From: Desulfamplus magnetovallimortis
GTDB taxonomy: Bacteria > Desulfobacterota > Desulfobacteria > Desulfobacterales > Desulfobacteraceae
NCBI RefSeq assembly: GCF_900170035.1
Contig: NZ_LT828563.1
Span: forward strand, 6,016 to 56,322
Direction of reading: 5' to 3'
DNA: 50,307 nucleotides
In this document: positions 23,943 through 32,311 of the stretch, in pieces
How the letters are laid out: the number at the start of each line of letters is the position of its first letter
Numbering within the stretch: the stretch's first letter is position 1
Translations under genes and position numbers: made by a program
The notes under the pieces: model-generated
Seen by the model: the letters and a program-made list of their open reading frames with translations, nothing else
What the model was told of the DNA's origin: nothing
The model's database searches: none

Positions 23943-25283
23943 ATGACTTCACCCATTATTGGCCAAAGCAGACAGATTGTTGAGATAAGGGATCTTATAA
24001 AGAATGTTGCTGATACCTGCCTCAATATTTTGATTACAGGAGAGACAGGAGTTGGAAAAGGTGTTGTTGCATCCTCCCTTCATGAAGCATCTCCCAGAAA
24101 GAGCAGGCCACTTGTTACAGTCAACTGTGCAGCGCTTCCGGAAACACTTCTGGAGAGCGAGCTTTACGGCTATTCCAAAGGTGCCTTTACAGGAGCCATG
24201 AAAACAAGGCGCGGAAAGTTCCAGATGGCTGACAAGGGGGTTCTTTTCCTTGACGAGATTGGTGACATGCCAATATCGCTTCAGTCAAAAATTCTCCATG
24301 TACTTCAGACAGGTCTTTTTTCTCCGCTTGGTTCAGATCAGGAGATCAGAAGCGATGTTTGGCTCATTGCTGCAACCAACCAGGATCTTGAGGCCAAAAT
24401 AGAAAAAAGGGAGTTCAGGGCTGATCTTTTCTACCGGCTTAACATTATCAAGATTGAAATTCCTCCCTTAAGGGAGCGCAGGGACGATATTCCGCTTCTT
24501 GTTGATCACTACATTTCCCAATATCTGAGCCAGTATCCTGCAAGGGAGATAGAACTGCCTGACAGTAAGGTTCTGGATAAACTGATGCAGTTCCCCTGGC
24601 CCGGAAATATAAGGCAGCTTCAGAATATAATTAAAAAGCAGCTTGTTGTAAATGACTGGAATGCTGTTATTGAAGAGCTTGCCCATGATGCCGCTTCCCA
24701 TGAGTCGCATTCCGGAGCATCAAAGGATAATACAAATGTTGTTGGTGCTGATCGCAGGAACTCCAGTGGTGCATCTTTTGACGATAAATCCCCTTCCACT
24801 GAGCGTGACGGAACAGGGGCCGGCAGGGAGAGGCGGCAGGGGAGGAGGAAAAGTGATGAGTCTGTCCGTAAAACAAGGGAAGGCAGTAAAAGAAGCGATG
24901 CAGAAGAGAGGCGTGATTGGAAGGAGAGGCGGGATGCAGAGGAGTTGTCTGACTGCACCCTGCCACAAAAAGCTACTAAGGGAAAAGTATATCATGGCAG
25001 ACGGGCAGGGGATGTTAAACCAAGAAGGCGAAAAGGAGATATCCCTGGAGATTCAATCCTGAATGAGTTTCTTGTGGATGGAGATAGCCTTGATAGTTTA
25101 AACCGTGAGTTTTCCCTTGGGAATATCAAAAAAAAGGTCATCAGCAGGGTCGAGTCAGAGGTGATTCAGTATGTGCTTGATAAAACAGCATGGAATCGTT
25201 CAAAAGCATCAAAAATATTAAAGGTTAGTTACAAGACCCTGCTTACCAAGATAACTGAACTCAATCTGGAGCCTCCGGATTGA
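23943..25283 (+). CDS. sigma-54-dependent transcription activator
   Basis: 446 residues. The AAA+ domain begins at residue 4 (IIGQSRQIVEIRDLI) with Walker A GETGVGKG, the sigma-54 contact loop GAFTGA, Walker B GVLFLDEIGDMP, and PPLRERRDDIPLL. A Fis-type helix-turn-helix ends the protein (NRSKASKILKVSYKTLLTKI). There is no receiver or other sensor domain at the N-terminus. Between the AAA+ and DNA-binding parts lies an unusual insertion of roughly 130 residues, hydrophilic and rich in Arg, Ser, Asp and Glu. Sigma-54 activators (PrsR) drive PEP-CTERM genes in other bacteria, so this could do the same, but no promoter was found. Confidence 0.88.
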   Translation: MTSPIIGQSRQIVEIRDLIKNVADTCLNILITGETGVGKGVVASSLHEASPRKSRPLVTVNCAALPETLLESELYGYSKGAFTGAMKTRRGKFQMADKGVLFLDEIGDMPISLQSKILHVLQTGLFSPLGSDQEIRSDVWLIAATNQDLEAKIEKREFRADLFYRLNIIKIEIPPLRERRDDIPLLVDHYISQYLSQYPAREIELPDSKVLDKLMQFPWPGNIRQLQNIIKKQLVVNDWNAVIEELAHDAASHESHSGASKDNTNVVGADRRNSSGASFDDKSPSTERDGTGAGRERRQGRRKSDESVRKTREGSKRSDAEERRDWKERRDAEELSDCTLPQKATKGKVYHGRRAGDVKPRRRKGDIPGDSILNEFLVDGDSLDSLNREFSLGNIKKKVISRVESEVIQYVLDKTAWNRSKASKILKVSYKTLLTKITELNLEPPD

Positions 25284-25312
25284 GGTGCAATGTAAATTTT
25301 GATGTCCGTATA

Positions 25313-25394
25313 AACGTACATGGCGGATACCTGCCACAATCTAAGGAGTGAAAGTCGTTTTTAAAACAGGCTGTTACAGAGACTTTCATATAAA
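25313..25394 (+). repeat. CGTACATGGC dispersed repeat, copy 1
   Basis: Starts AACGTACATGGCGGAT, includes GCCACAATCTAAG and ends CTGTTACAGAGACTTTCATA plus TAAA. A matching copy is at 32312-32392 in the same order. Located between the convergent sigma-54 activator and PilZ genes. Confidence 0.8.
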
Positions 25395-25416
25395 TATTTG
25401 AAAAGTTGTTGCAGAT

Positions 25417-25809
25417 TCAGTTATTGGTGAACTGATTTGTGTTATGAAGAATATAGTTGTCGATGTTTACCATCTGATCCATTGTCAGGTTTTCAAATTT
25501 AATGGCGCATTGTCTCATTGTCAGTGTGCTGTATGGGTTTTCGCTCGGTATAACCCTGTCTGACACCTGTTGAAACCCAAGACCTCTGACATAAAATCCC
25601 TTGCTGCTCAGAAAAATTTGGCTCTCCTCTTTTTCAAAATCCTCAATTTGTGTCTCAATATACTGAAAAGCCAATCCACCCCTGCTGATATTGATTATCT
25701 GTCCGAGTTTGAATGAGTTGGGGCTTATTGCAGCAAATGCGCCGTCGCGTGCCCTGTATCGTTCATGTTGTCTGCGTTCTTTTATCATGTTTTTTTCAGT
25801 TTTCTGCAT
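25417..25809 (-). CDS. PilZ-domain protein 2
   Basis: About 130 residues: ERRQHERYRARDGAF provides the basic RXXXR c-di-GMP motif and IINISRGGLAFQYI the N-X-S-X-X-G loop; CAIKFENL closes the domain. Both c-di-GMP contact motifs are intact, unlike PilZ protein 1. ATG 25809 is chosen because GGAGG stands 8 nt upstream; the in-frame ATG at 25827 has none. No riboswitch was found in its short leader. Confidence 0.83.
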   Translation of the reverse strand: MQKTEKNMIKERRQHERYRARDGAFAAISPNSFKLGQIINISRGGLAFQYIETQIEDFEKEESQIFLSSKGFYVRGLGFQQVSDRVIPSENPYSTLTMRQCAIKFENLTMDQMVNIDNYILHNTNQFTNN

Positions 25810-25910
25810 GGTTGAGGCCTCCGGCATATAGTATTTATTGTTTGCAGATTGGGATGAAATAGTTTTATTTTCATAGAATCTTATGCAATTTATATACCTT
25901 CTCCACTGTA

Positions 25911-26687
25911 TCAGGAATTTTGTTTTAAGAGATACTCCCTGACCTCCGGATTATAGAAATCCATGCCGTCATCCCGCATTGCCATTGCCATTATGTTGTT
26001 TCTGGTAAGATATCTGATATTTTCGTCAGAGAGATGGAGGGATGCAAATACAGGAATGAGGGTTTTTTCGCCAATAACAGGAAACCACGATGGCAGTTCA
26101 GGAATGAGTTTGATAAAATCAGATATATACTCTGTCCTTGCAGTTGCTTTTGTCTCAACAACAAAGATAAATTCTGGTGTCTCTGCAACTACGTCAAACT
26201 CCCTTCGGGAGCTACCGTCGGTTTTGACAGTTCTTACCCGTACTGCAAAATAATTGAACTCCTCCACCTGAAAGTACTCCCTTGCCACACCGCCCATTCC
26301 GGGGGCAACAATATCTTCCACAATGGTTCCCATCTTGTTGGCAAGGTCTCCCCACTGTTTATTCATGCGCTTGCGGTCAGCCTCGCTGTCGGTTTTAAAC
26401 TGTTTCATCTCGTTCTTGAACTCTTTCATCTCGTCCTTGAAGTCTTTCATCTCATCCTTGAACTCTTTCATCTCGTCCTTGAAGTCTTTCATCTCGTTCT
26501 TGAACTCTTTCATCTCGTCCTTGAAGTCTTTCATCTCATCCTTGAAAGCCTTCATTTCCCATTGAAATGATTTGTTCTGATTCACAAGATCCTTGATGGC
26601 CATATCAGTTTTCATGGATTGATATGCCAGTTCCATCATGGCCATTTCAAGGTCACTTACACGTTCTTTTAATGCTGGTTCTCCCAT
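25911..26687 (-). CDS. coiled-coil protein with a PD-(D/E)XK nuclease-like domain
   Basis: 258 residues. Residues 1-105 are a long coiled coil, whose centre is a run of heptads (FKDEMKE, FKNEMKD) encoded by 21-bp DNA repeats at about 26400-26563. Residues 110-258 resemble the DUF3782/DUF1626-type domain: REFDVVAETPEFIFVVETKA has the D...E-x-K order of PD-(D/E)XK nucleases, and VIGEKTLIPVFASLHLS follows. It stands alone. A DNA-related role is plausible, but substrate is unknown. Confidence 0.75.
   Translation of the reverse strand: MGEPALKERVSDLEMAMMELAYQSMKTDMAIKDLVNQNKSFQWEMKAFKDEMKDFKDEMKEFKNEMKDFKDEMKEFKDEMKDFKDEMKEFKNEMKQFKTDSEADRKRMNKQWGDLANKMGTIVEDIVAPGMGGVAREYFQVEEFNYFAVRVRTVKTDGSSRREFDVVAETPEFIFVVETKATARTEYISDFIKLIPELPSWFPVIGEKTLIPVFASLHLSDENIRYLTRNNIMAMAMRDDGMDFYNPEVREYLLKQNS
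26400..26563 (-). repeat. 21-bp tandem repeats encoding heptads
   Basis: About eight 21-bp units alternate between versions reading, on the plus strand, CTTGAACTCTTTCATCTCGT and CTTGAAGTCTTTCATCTCGT. Each unit is one heptad of the coiled coil, so gain or loss lengthens the rod by a full turn pair without a frameshift. Confidence 0.85.
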
Positions 26688-26716
26688 GATTTGCGCCTCC
26701 CAAAATTAGTAAGATA

Positions 26717-26890
26717 CTCAAGATCGACATCTTATTGCTTTTTTATAGTTATTCCATTTGTCTGAATCAGGATAACCAGGATGGATAGGATGTTCAGGAT
26801 ATAGAATCCTGCCTTATCTTTGTTAATCTTGGGTATCCTGATTCAGACAGTATTAACAAAGCTCAAAAAATCATAGGTGTCGTCTTTGAG
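26717..26890 (-). repeat. dispersed palindromic element, copy 5 (reverse)
   Basis: Complete 174-bp copy on the minus strand. Plus-strand ends are CTCAAGATCGACATCTTA (left) and AGGTGTCGTCTTTGAG (right, ending 26890); the core spans 26760-26848. The AAATGG side, the element's 3' end, is at the left, so orientation is opposite to the other six copies. Confidence 0.9.
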
Positions 26891-27006
26891 AAGATAGTGG
26901 TCCGGATAAAATGATCAGATTTTGATATGGATAGATTGACATATTTGTCATTGAAATTCAATTGTTTTTTGCTATCTTTATTGGGCATATTTCATAGAGT
27001 CGCCAA

Positions 27007-27088
27007 AGTACTTTACACTTTTTTGTGAGATATTCCCGCCATTCAGGCTTTTTTCTCCGGAAAGTGTAAAACGGAAAATGAAGCATGC
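27007..27088 (-). repeat. TTTACACTTT palindromic repeat, copy 2 (reverse)
   Basis: TTTACACTTT (27012-27021) and AAAGTGTAAA (27061-27070) enclose TTTGTGAGATATTCCCGCC, the inverse of the arrangement at 16367-16450. The rest of the 526-bp gap 26688-27213, apart from this and the palindromic element, shows nothing I can assign. Confidence 0.75.
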
Positions 27089-27213
27089 CCTTTATTGATC
27101 AGTTTACACATTGTCTGAAGCATGATTTTCAGAAAAGTGCAAACTTACTTTTGGTTGACGTGGCAAAATATCCTGTTCTTTATTGAGGAGTCATATCTGT
27201 TTTTGATGGAATC

Positions 27214-28527
27214 TCAGCTCTTGATCTCCCTGTCATGGAGTCCGATGAGATATAAAAGGCCATCAAGTCCCACATTGGAAATAGCTCCTGCTGCCCGCTC
27301 CCTTACTACAGGCTTTGCATTGTAGGCAACTCCAAGTCCTGCAATGGTGAGCATGGGAAGATCATTTGCACCATCTCCGACAGCAATGGTCTGTTCAAGA
27401 GATAGATTTTCCCGCTGGGCTATTTCACGTAAAAGGCTTGCTTTTTTGCTGCCGTCAATGATCTCTCCTCTGACTTTTCCGGTTACAACTCCATTTTCAG
27501 TATCAAGTTCGTTGGCATACATATAGTCAAAGTTGAGTTTCTTTTTAAGATAGTCTCCCATAAAGGTAAATCCACCTGAGAGAATGCCAAGTTTATATCC
27601 AAGATCTTTAAGGGTTTTGCTGACAAGCTCCACACCTTCCGAAAGCGGAAGTTTAGGAGCAAGTGTGTAAAGCTTCTCTTCCGGAAGCCCTTTTAGAAGT
27701 GCCACACGCTGACGGAAACTCTCTCTGAAATCCATATTTCCCTGCATTGCCGATTCTGTAATGGCAGCCACTTTATCCCCGACGCCTGCAATTTTTGCAA
27801 GTTCATCAATTACTTCCGCCTGTATCAGGGTGGAGTCCATGTCAAAGACCACAAGTTTTCTGTTTTTGCTGTAAACACTCTCCATATGAAATGAGATATC
27901 AATGCCTGTTGTGCGTGATATCTCCATGAAGTTCGCTCTCATGGATTGAAGGTTTGCAGGGGTACCACTGACCGAAAGCTGGATACATGCCCTGGATCTT
28001 TGGTTTTTATAAGGGGTAGTATTGGTTATATTTTTGTCAATGTTGTTAGCAGTATTTTTGTCAAGAATACCATTGTTGGCAATAATACCATTGGCATTAC
28101 CATTGCTATTGTTTAAAGAGATTCGTCCGGTGAGTCGGGAGATAATATCAATATTGAGATTGTTCTCTGCAATTATGGATGTCACTTTTGATATCTGTTT
28201 TGCAGTTACCCTCTTTCCAAGCAGAGTAATAATTCTTCTCTCTTTGCCCTGTGCCTTGACCCATTTATCATAATGATCTGGCTCCACAGGCTTGAGGTCA
28301 ACCTGCAGTGACATCTTGTGCCCTTCGTATAGCATATCCTTGAAGATTGAGGAAAAATCCTTCTCATCCGGTATCTCAATGAGAATGCCAAGCAAAATAT
28401 GCTCGTGTATAACTGACTGGCCGATATCAAGGATATTGACGTTATATTGTGCAAGAATATAGGTAAAGTGGCTGTTTATACCTTTTCGGTCTTTTCCACT
28501 GATGGTAATGAGAACAATTTCACTCAT
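27214..28527 (-). CDS. serB: phosphoserine phosphatase with N-terminal ACT domains
   Basis: 437 residues. SerB hydrolyses phosphoserine, the last step of serine synthesis. Two ACT-like regulatory regions occupy about 1-215 and the HAD phosphatase follows: VVFDMDSTLIQAEVIDELA (catalytic D229 and D231), LGILSGGFTF (motif II), and AVGDGANDLPML (motif IV). Unusual is a low-complexity Asn-rich insertion at about residues 139-176 (NNSNGNANGIIANNGILDKN onwards) inside the second ACT region. The start ATG 28527 has AGGAAGC before it. Cytoplasmic enzyme, complete catalytic residues. Confidence 0.93.
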   Translation of the reverse strand: MSEIVLITISGKDRKGINSHFTYILAQYNVNILDIGQSVIHEHILLGILIEIPDEKDFSSIFKDMLYEGHKMSLQVDLKPVEPDHYDKWVKAQGKERRIITLLGKRVTAKQISKVTSIIAENNLNIDIISRLTGRISLNNSNGNANGIIANNGILDKNTANNIDKNITNTTPYKNQRSRACIQLSVSGTPANLQSMRANFMEISRTTGIDISFHMESVYSKNRKLVVFDMDSTLIQAEVIDELAKIAGVGDKVAAITESAMQGNMDFRESFRQRVALLKGLPEEKLYTLAPKLPLSEGVELVSKTLKDLGYKLGILSGGFTFMGDYLKKKLNFDYMYANELDTENGVVTGKVRGEIIDGSKKASLLREIAQRENLSLEQTIAVGDGANDLPMLTIAGLGVAYNAKPVVRERAAGAISNVGLDGLLYLIGLHDREIKS

Positions 28528-28552
28528 GAACGCTTCCTGTTTTTTTGCAGAT

Positions 28553-29407
28553 CTATAGTAAGGTCATCAGGTTGACCAGCAGTTGATTAATTTTTCCTGC
28601 CGTACATTTGGCTTTATTGATGATCTCCTCAACAGTTGCCTTTTCCGGTGCATCTGGATTATTGATATTTGTGATTGTAGCAAGGCCCAGAATTTTCATG
28701 TTTGCATGAACGCCTGCAATTGCCTCCATTATTGTAGAGAAACCAACAGCATCTGCACCTATGGTTTTAAGATATCTTGTTTCGGCAGGTGTTTCAAGTG
28801 ATGGCCCCTGAAGTCCGGCATATACACCGTGTCTGAGGAAGAGGGGATTTCCTGATGAATCCCGTACCTGTTGTGCTGCCTTGAGAGCCAGTGTCCTCAG
28901 CTCTTTGTCATACACCTCTGTCATATCAGGAAAACGGATACCCCATGTATCTTCATTGGGGCCTGTTAAGGGGTTGCAGCCTGTAAGGTTTATATGGTCG
29001 GTGATTAGCATTATATCACCTGCCCTGAAATTGAGGTTAAGTCCCCCCGATGCATTGCTGATGATAAGGTTTTTAATCCCGAGATGCTGCATTACCCTTA
29101 TGGGAAATGTCACTTCCCGAGGCGAGTATCCTTCATATAGATGAAATCGCCCCTGCATCACCATGAGGGGCTTGGCCCCAAGTAATCCAAATACAAGCTC
29201 TCCTTTATGGCTTTCAACCGTGGAAAGAGGAAAATTGGGGATATCTCCGTAAGGAATTGATGTTTCTATATCCATTGAAGAAGTGCTATCTCCAAGACCT
29301 GTGCCTGTCATAAAAGCTGTTTGAGGCATTTGGATTTTGTTAGTATGGAAAAAATGTGTCTTTATGAATGTAGCAGTTTCAGCTACTTTATCAGTTCTTG
29401 TGGTCAT
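28553..29407 (-). CDS. purine-nucleoside phosphorylase (trimeric PNP type)
   Basis: 284 residues. It cleaves purine nucleosides with phosphate to base and ribose-1-phosphate in purine salvage. Family segments: MTGTGLGDST, VMQGRFHLYEGYSP (phosphate/His region), NLIISNASGGLNL, ITDHINLTG, and GLQGPSLETPAETRY. The usual GMSTVPE near the base site is VGFSTIMEA here, M-to-F and V-to-I/P-to-M changes. MTAP is the alternative in the same fold; the ETPAE segment and length favour PNP. It lies 25 bp downstream of the serB start on the other side of the same strand, so it probably is co-transcribed ahead of serB. Confidence 0.88.
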   Translation of the reverse strand: MTTRTDKVAETATFIKTHFFHTNKIQMPQTAFMTGTGLGDSTSSMDIETSIPYGDIPNFPLSTVESHKGELVFGLLGAKPLMVMQGRFHLYEGYSPREVTFPIRVMQHLGIKNLIISNASGGLNLNFRAGDIMLITDHINLTGCNPLTGPNEDTWGIRFPDMTEVYDKELRTLALKAAQQVRDSSGNPLFLRHGVYAGLQGPSLETPAETRYLKTIGADAVGFSTIMEAIAGVHANMKILGLATITNINNPDAPEKATVEEIINKAKCTAGKINQLLVNLMTLL

Positions 29408-29416
29408 TTTTGGGCC

Positions 29417-29497
29417 CTAAATATGTAAAGGTGTATATAGAGGCAATGCCTTGACGGGCACAATGAATTTGCCGCAATTCAAGCATTCCCGTTTCAT
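29417..29497 (-). CDS. possible 26-residue CxxC small protein
   Basis: ATG 29497 is preceded by a perfect AAGGAG with 7-nt spacing and encodes MKRECLNCGKFIVPVKALPL and a short tail to TAG. CLNCGK resembles a zinc knuckle or an iron-sulfur start. It sits in the 178-bp gap between the radical SAM and PNP genes. It may be a real small protein or the truncated start of a lost gene. Confidence 0.35.
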   Translation of the reverse strand: MKRECLNCGKFIVPVKALPLYTPLHI

Positions 29498-29585
29498 TTC
29501 ATTTCTCCTTGAACTGTATGACAATGGACCCATTATCACGTAAAGTGATTTTTACATATGCAGTTCCGGCAGAGGTTTCTGGTTT

Positions 29586-30767
29586 TCACGATATCTCCTC
29601 TTTAAGCATACAGCAGGCAATTCTGTGGCATGGTGTACCATCTCCGTGATAACTAATATTACCAGGCTGTATCAGCTTGTTCATGACACACCCTTCTGGG
29701 ATTTCAAGTCCAAAGAGATCAGCTTCATTTATTTTATCAGTTTGTACAAGGGTATTGTTTTGGATTTCCAGACTGTGAACAGGGTAGTCTTCGCAGATGG
29801 GACAGCGATAGACACGGCCATTGGGAAAAATAAAATAGTTGTCAGCAACAACCCCTGCACACTGGAATGGTTCACCGTGTTCCAGAAACACTTTGGGGTA
29901 GGTGACAGTAATCCCAAGCTTTGCAACCCGTGCTGCCACTTTTGGCACAATCTCCAACCATTGCTCCATTGAGAGCTGCAGAAAATGTTTGTCAGATGGT
30001 TGGTTATCAGGAAGATCTAAGTTATCAGGAAGATCTAAGTTATCAGGAAGATCTAAGTTATCAGGAAGATCTAAGTTATCAGGAAGATTTAAGTTATCAG
30101 GAAGCTCTAAGTTATTCTTTTTTTCTGAGTAGGATGATTCTGAAGAGGGGGGATAGAAATTGGAAAGTGTTTCAGCAGAATTGCCTCTGATGCCTATTAC
30201 CTGTATGAAAAAGCGCTGAATACCAAGTTCTTTTACAAGGTCAGGCATCATTGAAAGTTCATGCAGGTTTTCACTGCTTACAGTGTATATCATGGAGGTT
30301 GAAAAACCGGCTGCAACAGCTTTTTTGACTCCGGCAATAACGGTTTGGTAGCACCATTTGCCCCTTATGGAGTCGTTGGTTTTTTCTGTGGCTCCATCAA
30401 GTGAGAAACTTATGAAATCAACTTCATCAGGGGAAATTTTGTTCAGTATATCGTGGAACAGATAGCCATTTGTGTCTATGGTTATGGATTTGAATCCAAG
30501 TGATCTTGCCTCTTTTATTGCCAGCAATAGGTCTGGATGCAGCGTTGGCTCTCCTCCAAGAAAAATTACATTGATCTGACTGCATTTTTCAGCAAAGAGA
30601 TTGAGCCATTGCCGGATGGTCTCTATTGAGAGGGTATTTTCTCCATGCTGGCCAGGATTTATATAACAGTGTTTGCAGGATAGATTGCATTTTGTCAGGA
30701 TATGAAAAAAAAGATTGGATGAGTCCTTTGAAAATGCAACGGTTTTTTTTTCATAATATTCTTTCAT
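29586..30767 (-). CDS. radical SAM protein with SPASM-like C-terminus
   Basis: About 393 residues. The SAM/4Fe-4S motif CNLSCKHCY is at residues 27-35, followed by VIFLGGEPTLHPDLL and SLDGATEKTNDSIRG, typical of the peptide-modifying and twitch/SPASM subgroup. Later cysteines (FQCAGVVADNYFIFPNGRVY then RCPICEDYP, and CHRIACCML) would bind auxiliary clusters. ATG 30767 is used; GTG 30785 is also in frame, and neither has a good ribosome-binding site. Between the two halves sits an in-frame repeat of six-residue units (NLDLPD). The substrate is unknown; no peptide precursor gene is recognised beside it. Confidence 0.85.
   Translation of the reverse strand: MKEYYEKKTVAFSKDSSNLFFHILTKCNLSCKHCYINPGQHGENTLSIETIRQWLNLFAEKCSQINVIFLGGEPTLHPDLLLAIKEARSLGFKSITIDTNGYLFHDILNKISPDEVDFISFSLDGATEKTNDSIRGKWCYQTVIAGVKKAVAAGFSTSMIYTVSSENLHELSMMPDLVKELGIQRFFIQVIGIRGNSAETLSNFYPPSSESSYSEKKNNLELPDNLNLPDNLDLPDNLDLPDNLDLPDNLDLPDNQPSDKHFLQLSMEQWLEIVPKVAARVAKLGITVTYPKVFLEHGEPFQCAGVVADNYFIFPNGRVYRCPICEDYPVHSLEIQNNTLVQTDKINEADLFGLEIPEGCVMNKLIQPGNISYHGDGTPCHRIACCMLKEEIS
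30003..30110 (-). repeat. in-frame minisatellite, 6 x 18 bp, in the radical SAM gene
   Basis: Six units of GTTATCAGGAAGATCTAA on the plus strand, the last two with single changes. They encode NLDLPD units on the minus strand between the TIM-barrel and the SPASM-like region. The insertion is hydrophilic and probably a loop. Confidence 0.92.
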
Positions 30768-30841
30768 TTGCCGAGCTAAGGGCACAAAGATAAGGAATTA
30801 TCTACAATAAGTTAGTTAAGACTTCATTCCTGAAGTTCATA

Positions 30842-32260
30842 CTACCCCATACACTGTTTAGATAAATTTGGATCAAAGTCAACAGGATAGGAGCCGTCAA
30901 AGCATGCTTTGCAGAAATTATTTTCCGGATTTTCAACACCACTTGCCTCAAGCATTCCCTCAATTGTGAGGTAATGAAGGGAATCAAGACCAAGAAAGCG
31001 TGTAAGTTCTTCTTCTGTCTTTACTGCTGCCACAAGCTCGCCTTTGGTGGAAAAGTCAATTCCATAATAGCATGGAAATCTGTGTGGTGGGCAGCTTATC
31101 CGCATGTGTACCTTTTTTGCCCCAAGATTTCTCAGTGCCTGTACCCTTGTTTTTGCAGTTGTGCCCCTGATGATGGAGTCCTCAATGATGATGATCTCTT
31201 TGTTGCGGATAAGTTCCCTTACCGGATTGAGTTTCACTCTTACTGCAAAATCCCTCATGCTTTGGGTTGGCTGGATAAAGCTTCTGCCCACATAGTGATT
31301 TCTGATCATGGCCATCTCAAAGGGTATGCCTGACTCTTCGGCATATCCTATGGCAGAGTAGTTTCCGGAATCAGGAAATGGCATTACAAAATCAGCATCC
31401 ACATGGGCCTCCCTTGCAAGCTGTCGTCCGTGGGCTTTTCTCATCTCATATACATTTCTGCCAAATATGGTGCTGTCTGGTCTTGCAAAGTAGATATATT
31501 CAAAAATACAGAGGGATTTTTTTTGGGGAGGATTATCCGGCATTATGCTTGTTACGCCATCTTCATTTATAATGACGATCTCCCCTGGTTCAAGCTCCCT
31601 TACAAAGTCTGCCTGCACAAGGTCAAAGGCGCATGTCTCAGATGCCAGAACATAATGGCCATTGAGCTTGCCAAGGGCTAGGGGGCGGAAACCATGAGGA
31701 TCCTTTACTCCTATAACCTCTCCTTTGCAGGTGAGCAAAATAAACGAGTATGCTCCTTCAAGTTTTGCAACAACCTTCTGGATGGCGTTGAGGACATTGC
31801 CCTGTTTCAGGTTTTTTACAAAAAGATGCAGGAAAACCTCACTGTCCATTGTTGTCTGGAAAATGGAGCCATTCTCTTCAAGCTCGCTTTTCAGGATATG
31901 GGCATTTACAAGGTTGCCGTTATGGGCCACAGCATAAGCTCTTCCCCTGTGCTGCACCACAAAGGGCTGGGCATTTGTAAGGGTTGAGTCACCTGTTGTT
32001 GAGTATCGCACATGGCCGATGGCACTGCCGCCGCCGCCTTCAATTTTTTTGAGATCATCCATGGTAAAGATATCGTGTACAAGTCCCATTCCTTTGTGGG
32101 AGAAGATTTTATCCTTCTCCCTCGCAACAGATATCCCTGCACTCTCCTGTCCACGATGCTGTAAGGCGTAAAGCCCAAAGTAGGTCAACTGGGCAGCCTC
32201 CGGATGCCTGTATAAACCAAACACTCCACACTCATCCCTGGGTCTCTCATTTTCTGTCAT
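30842..32260 (-). CDS. purF: amidophosphoribosyltransferase
   Basis: 472 residues. PurF makes phosphoribosylamine from PRPP and glutamine, the first step of purine synthesis. MTENERPRDECGVFG includes a short propeptide before the catalytic Cys11; LQHRGQESAG and AVAHNGNLVNA are the Ntn-amidase segments; VIIIEDSIIRGTT-like IIIIEDSIIRGTTAKTR is the PRPP loop. Cysteines in KSLCIFEYIYF, FPCYYGIDF and FCKACFDGSYP match the four ligands of the Bacillus-type 4Fe-4S cluster. Complete gene. Confidence 0.95.
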   Translation of the reverse strand: MTENERPRDECGVFGLYRHPEAAQLTYFGLYALQHRGQESAGISVAREKDKIFSHKGMGLVHDIFTMDDLKKIEGGGGSAIGHVRYSTTGDSTLTNAQPFVVQHRGRAYAVAHNGNLVNAHILKSELEENGSIFQTTMDSEVFLHLFVKNLKQGNVLNAIQKVVAKLEGAYSFILLTCKGEVIGVKDPHGFRPLALGKLNGHYVLASETCAFDLVQADFVRELEPGEIVIINEDGVTSIMPDNPPQKKSLCIFEYIYFARPDSTIFGRNVYEMRKAHGRQLAREAHVDADFVMPFPDSGNYSAIGYAEESGIPFEMAMIRNHYVGRSFIQPTQSMRDFAVRVKLNPVRELIRNKEIIIIEDSIIRGTTAKTRVQALRNLGAKKVHMRISCPPHRFPCYYGIDFSTKGELVAAVKTEEELTRFLGLDSLHYLTIEGMLEASGVENPENNFCKACFDGSYPVDFDPNLSKQCMG

Positions 32261-32311
32261 TGTACTTTCCTGTTTATTGTTTATCCGGAAATTTTATTAG
32301 AAATTTTCTAT

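Noticed and set aside
24620-25062. Overlapping ORFs on both strands within the sigma-54 activator
   Set aside because: They arise from the low-complexity Arg/Ser-rich insertion; the activator frame continues to an intact Fis-type domain.
26323-26570. Plus-strand ORFs over the heptad repeats
   Set aside because: They are mirror frames created by the 21-bp repeats on the minus strand.
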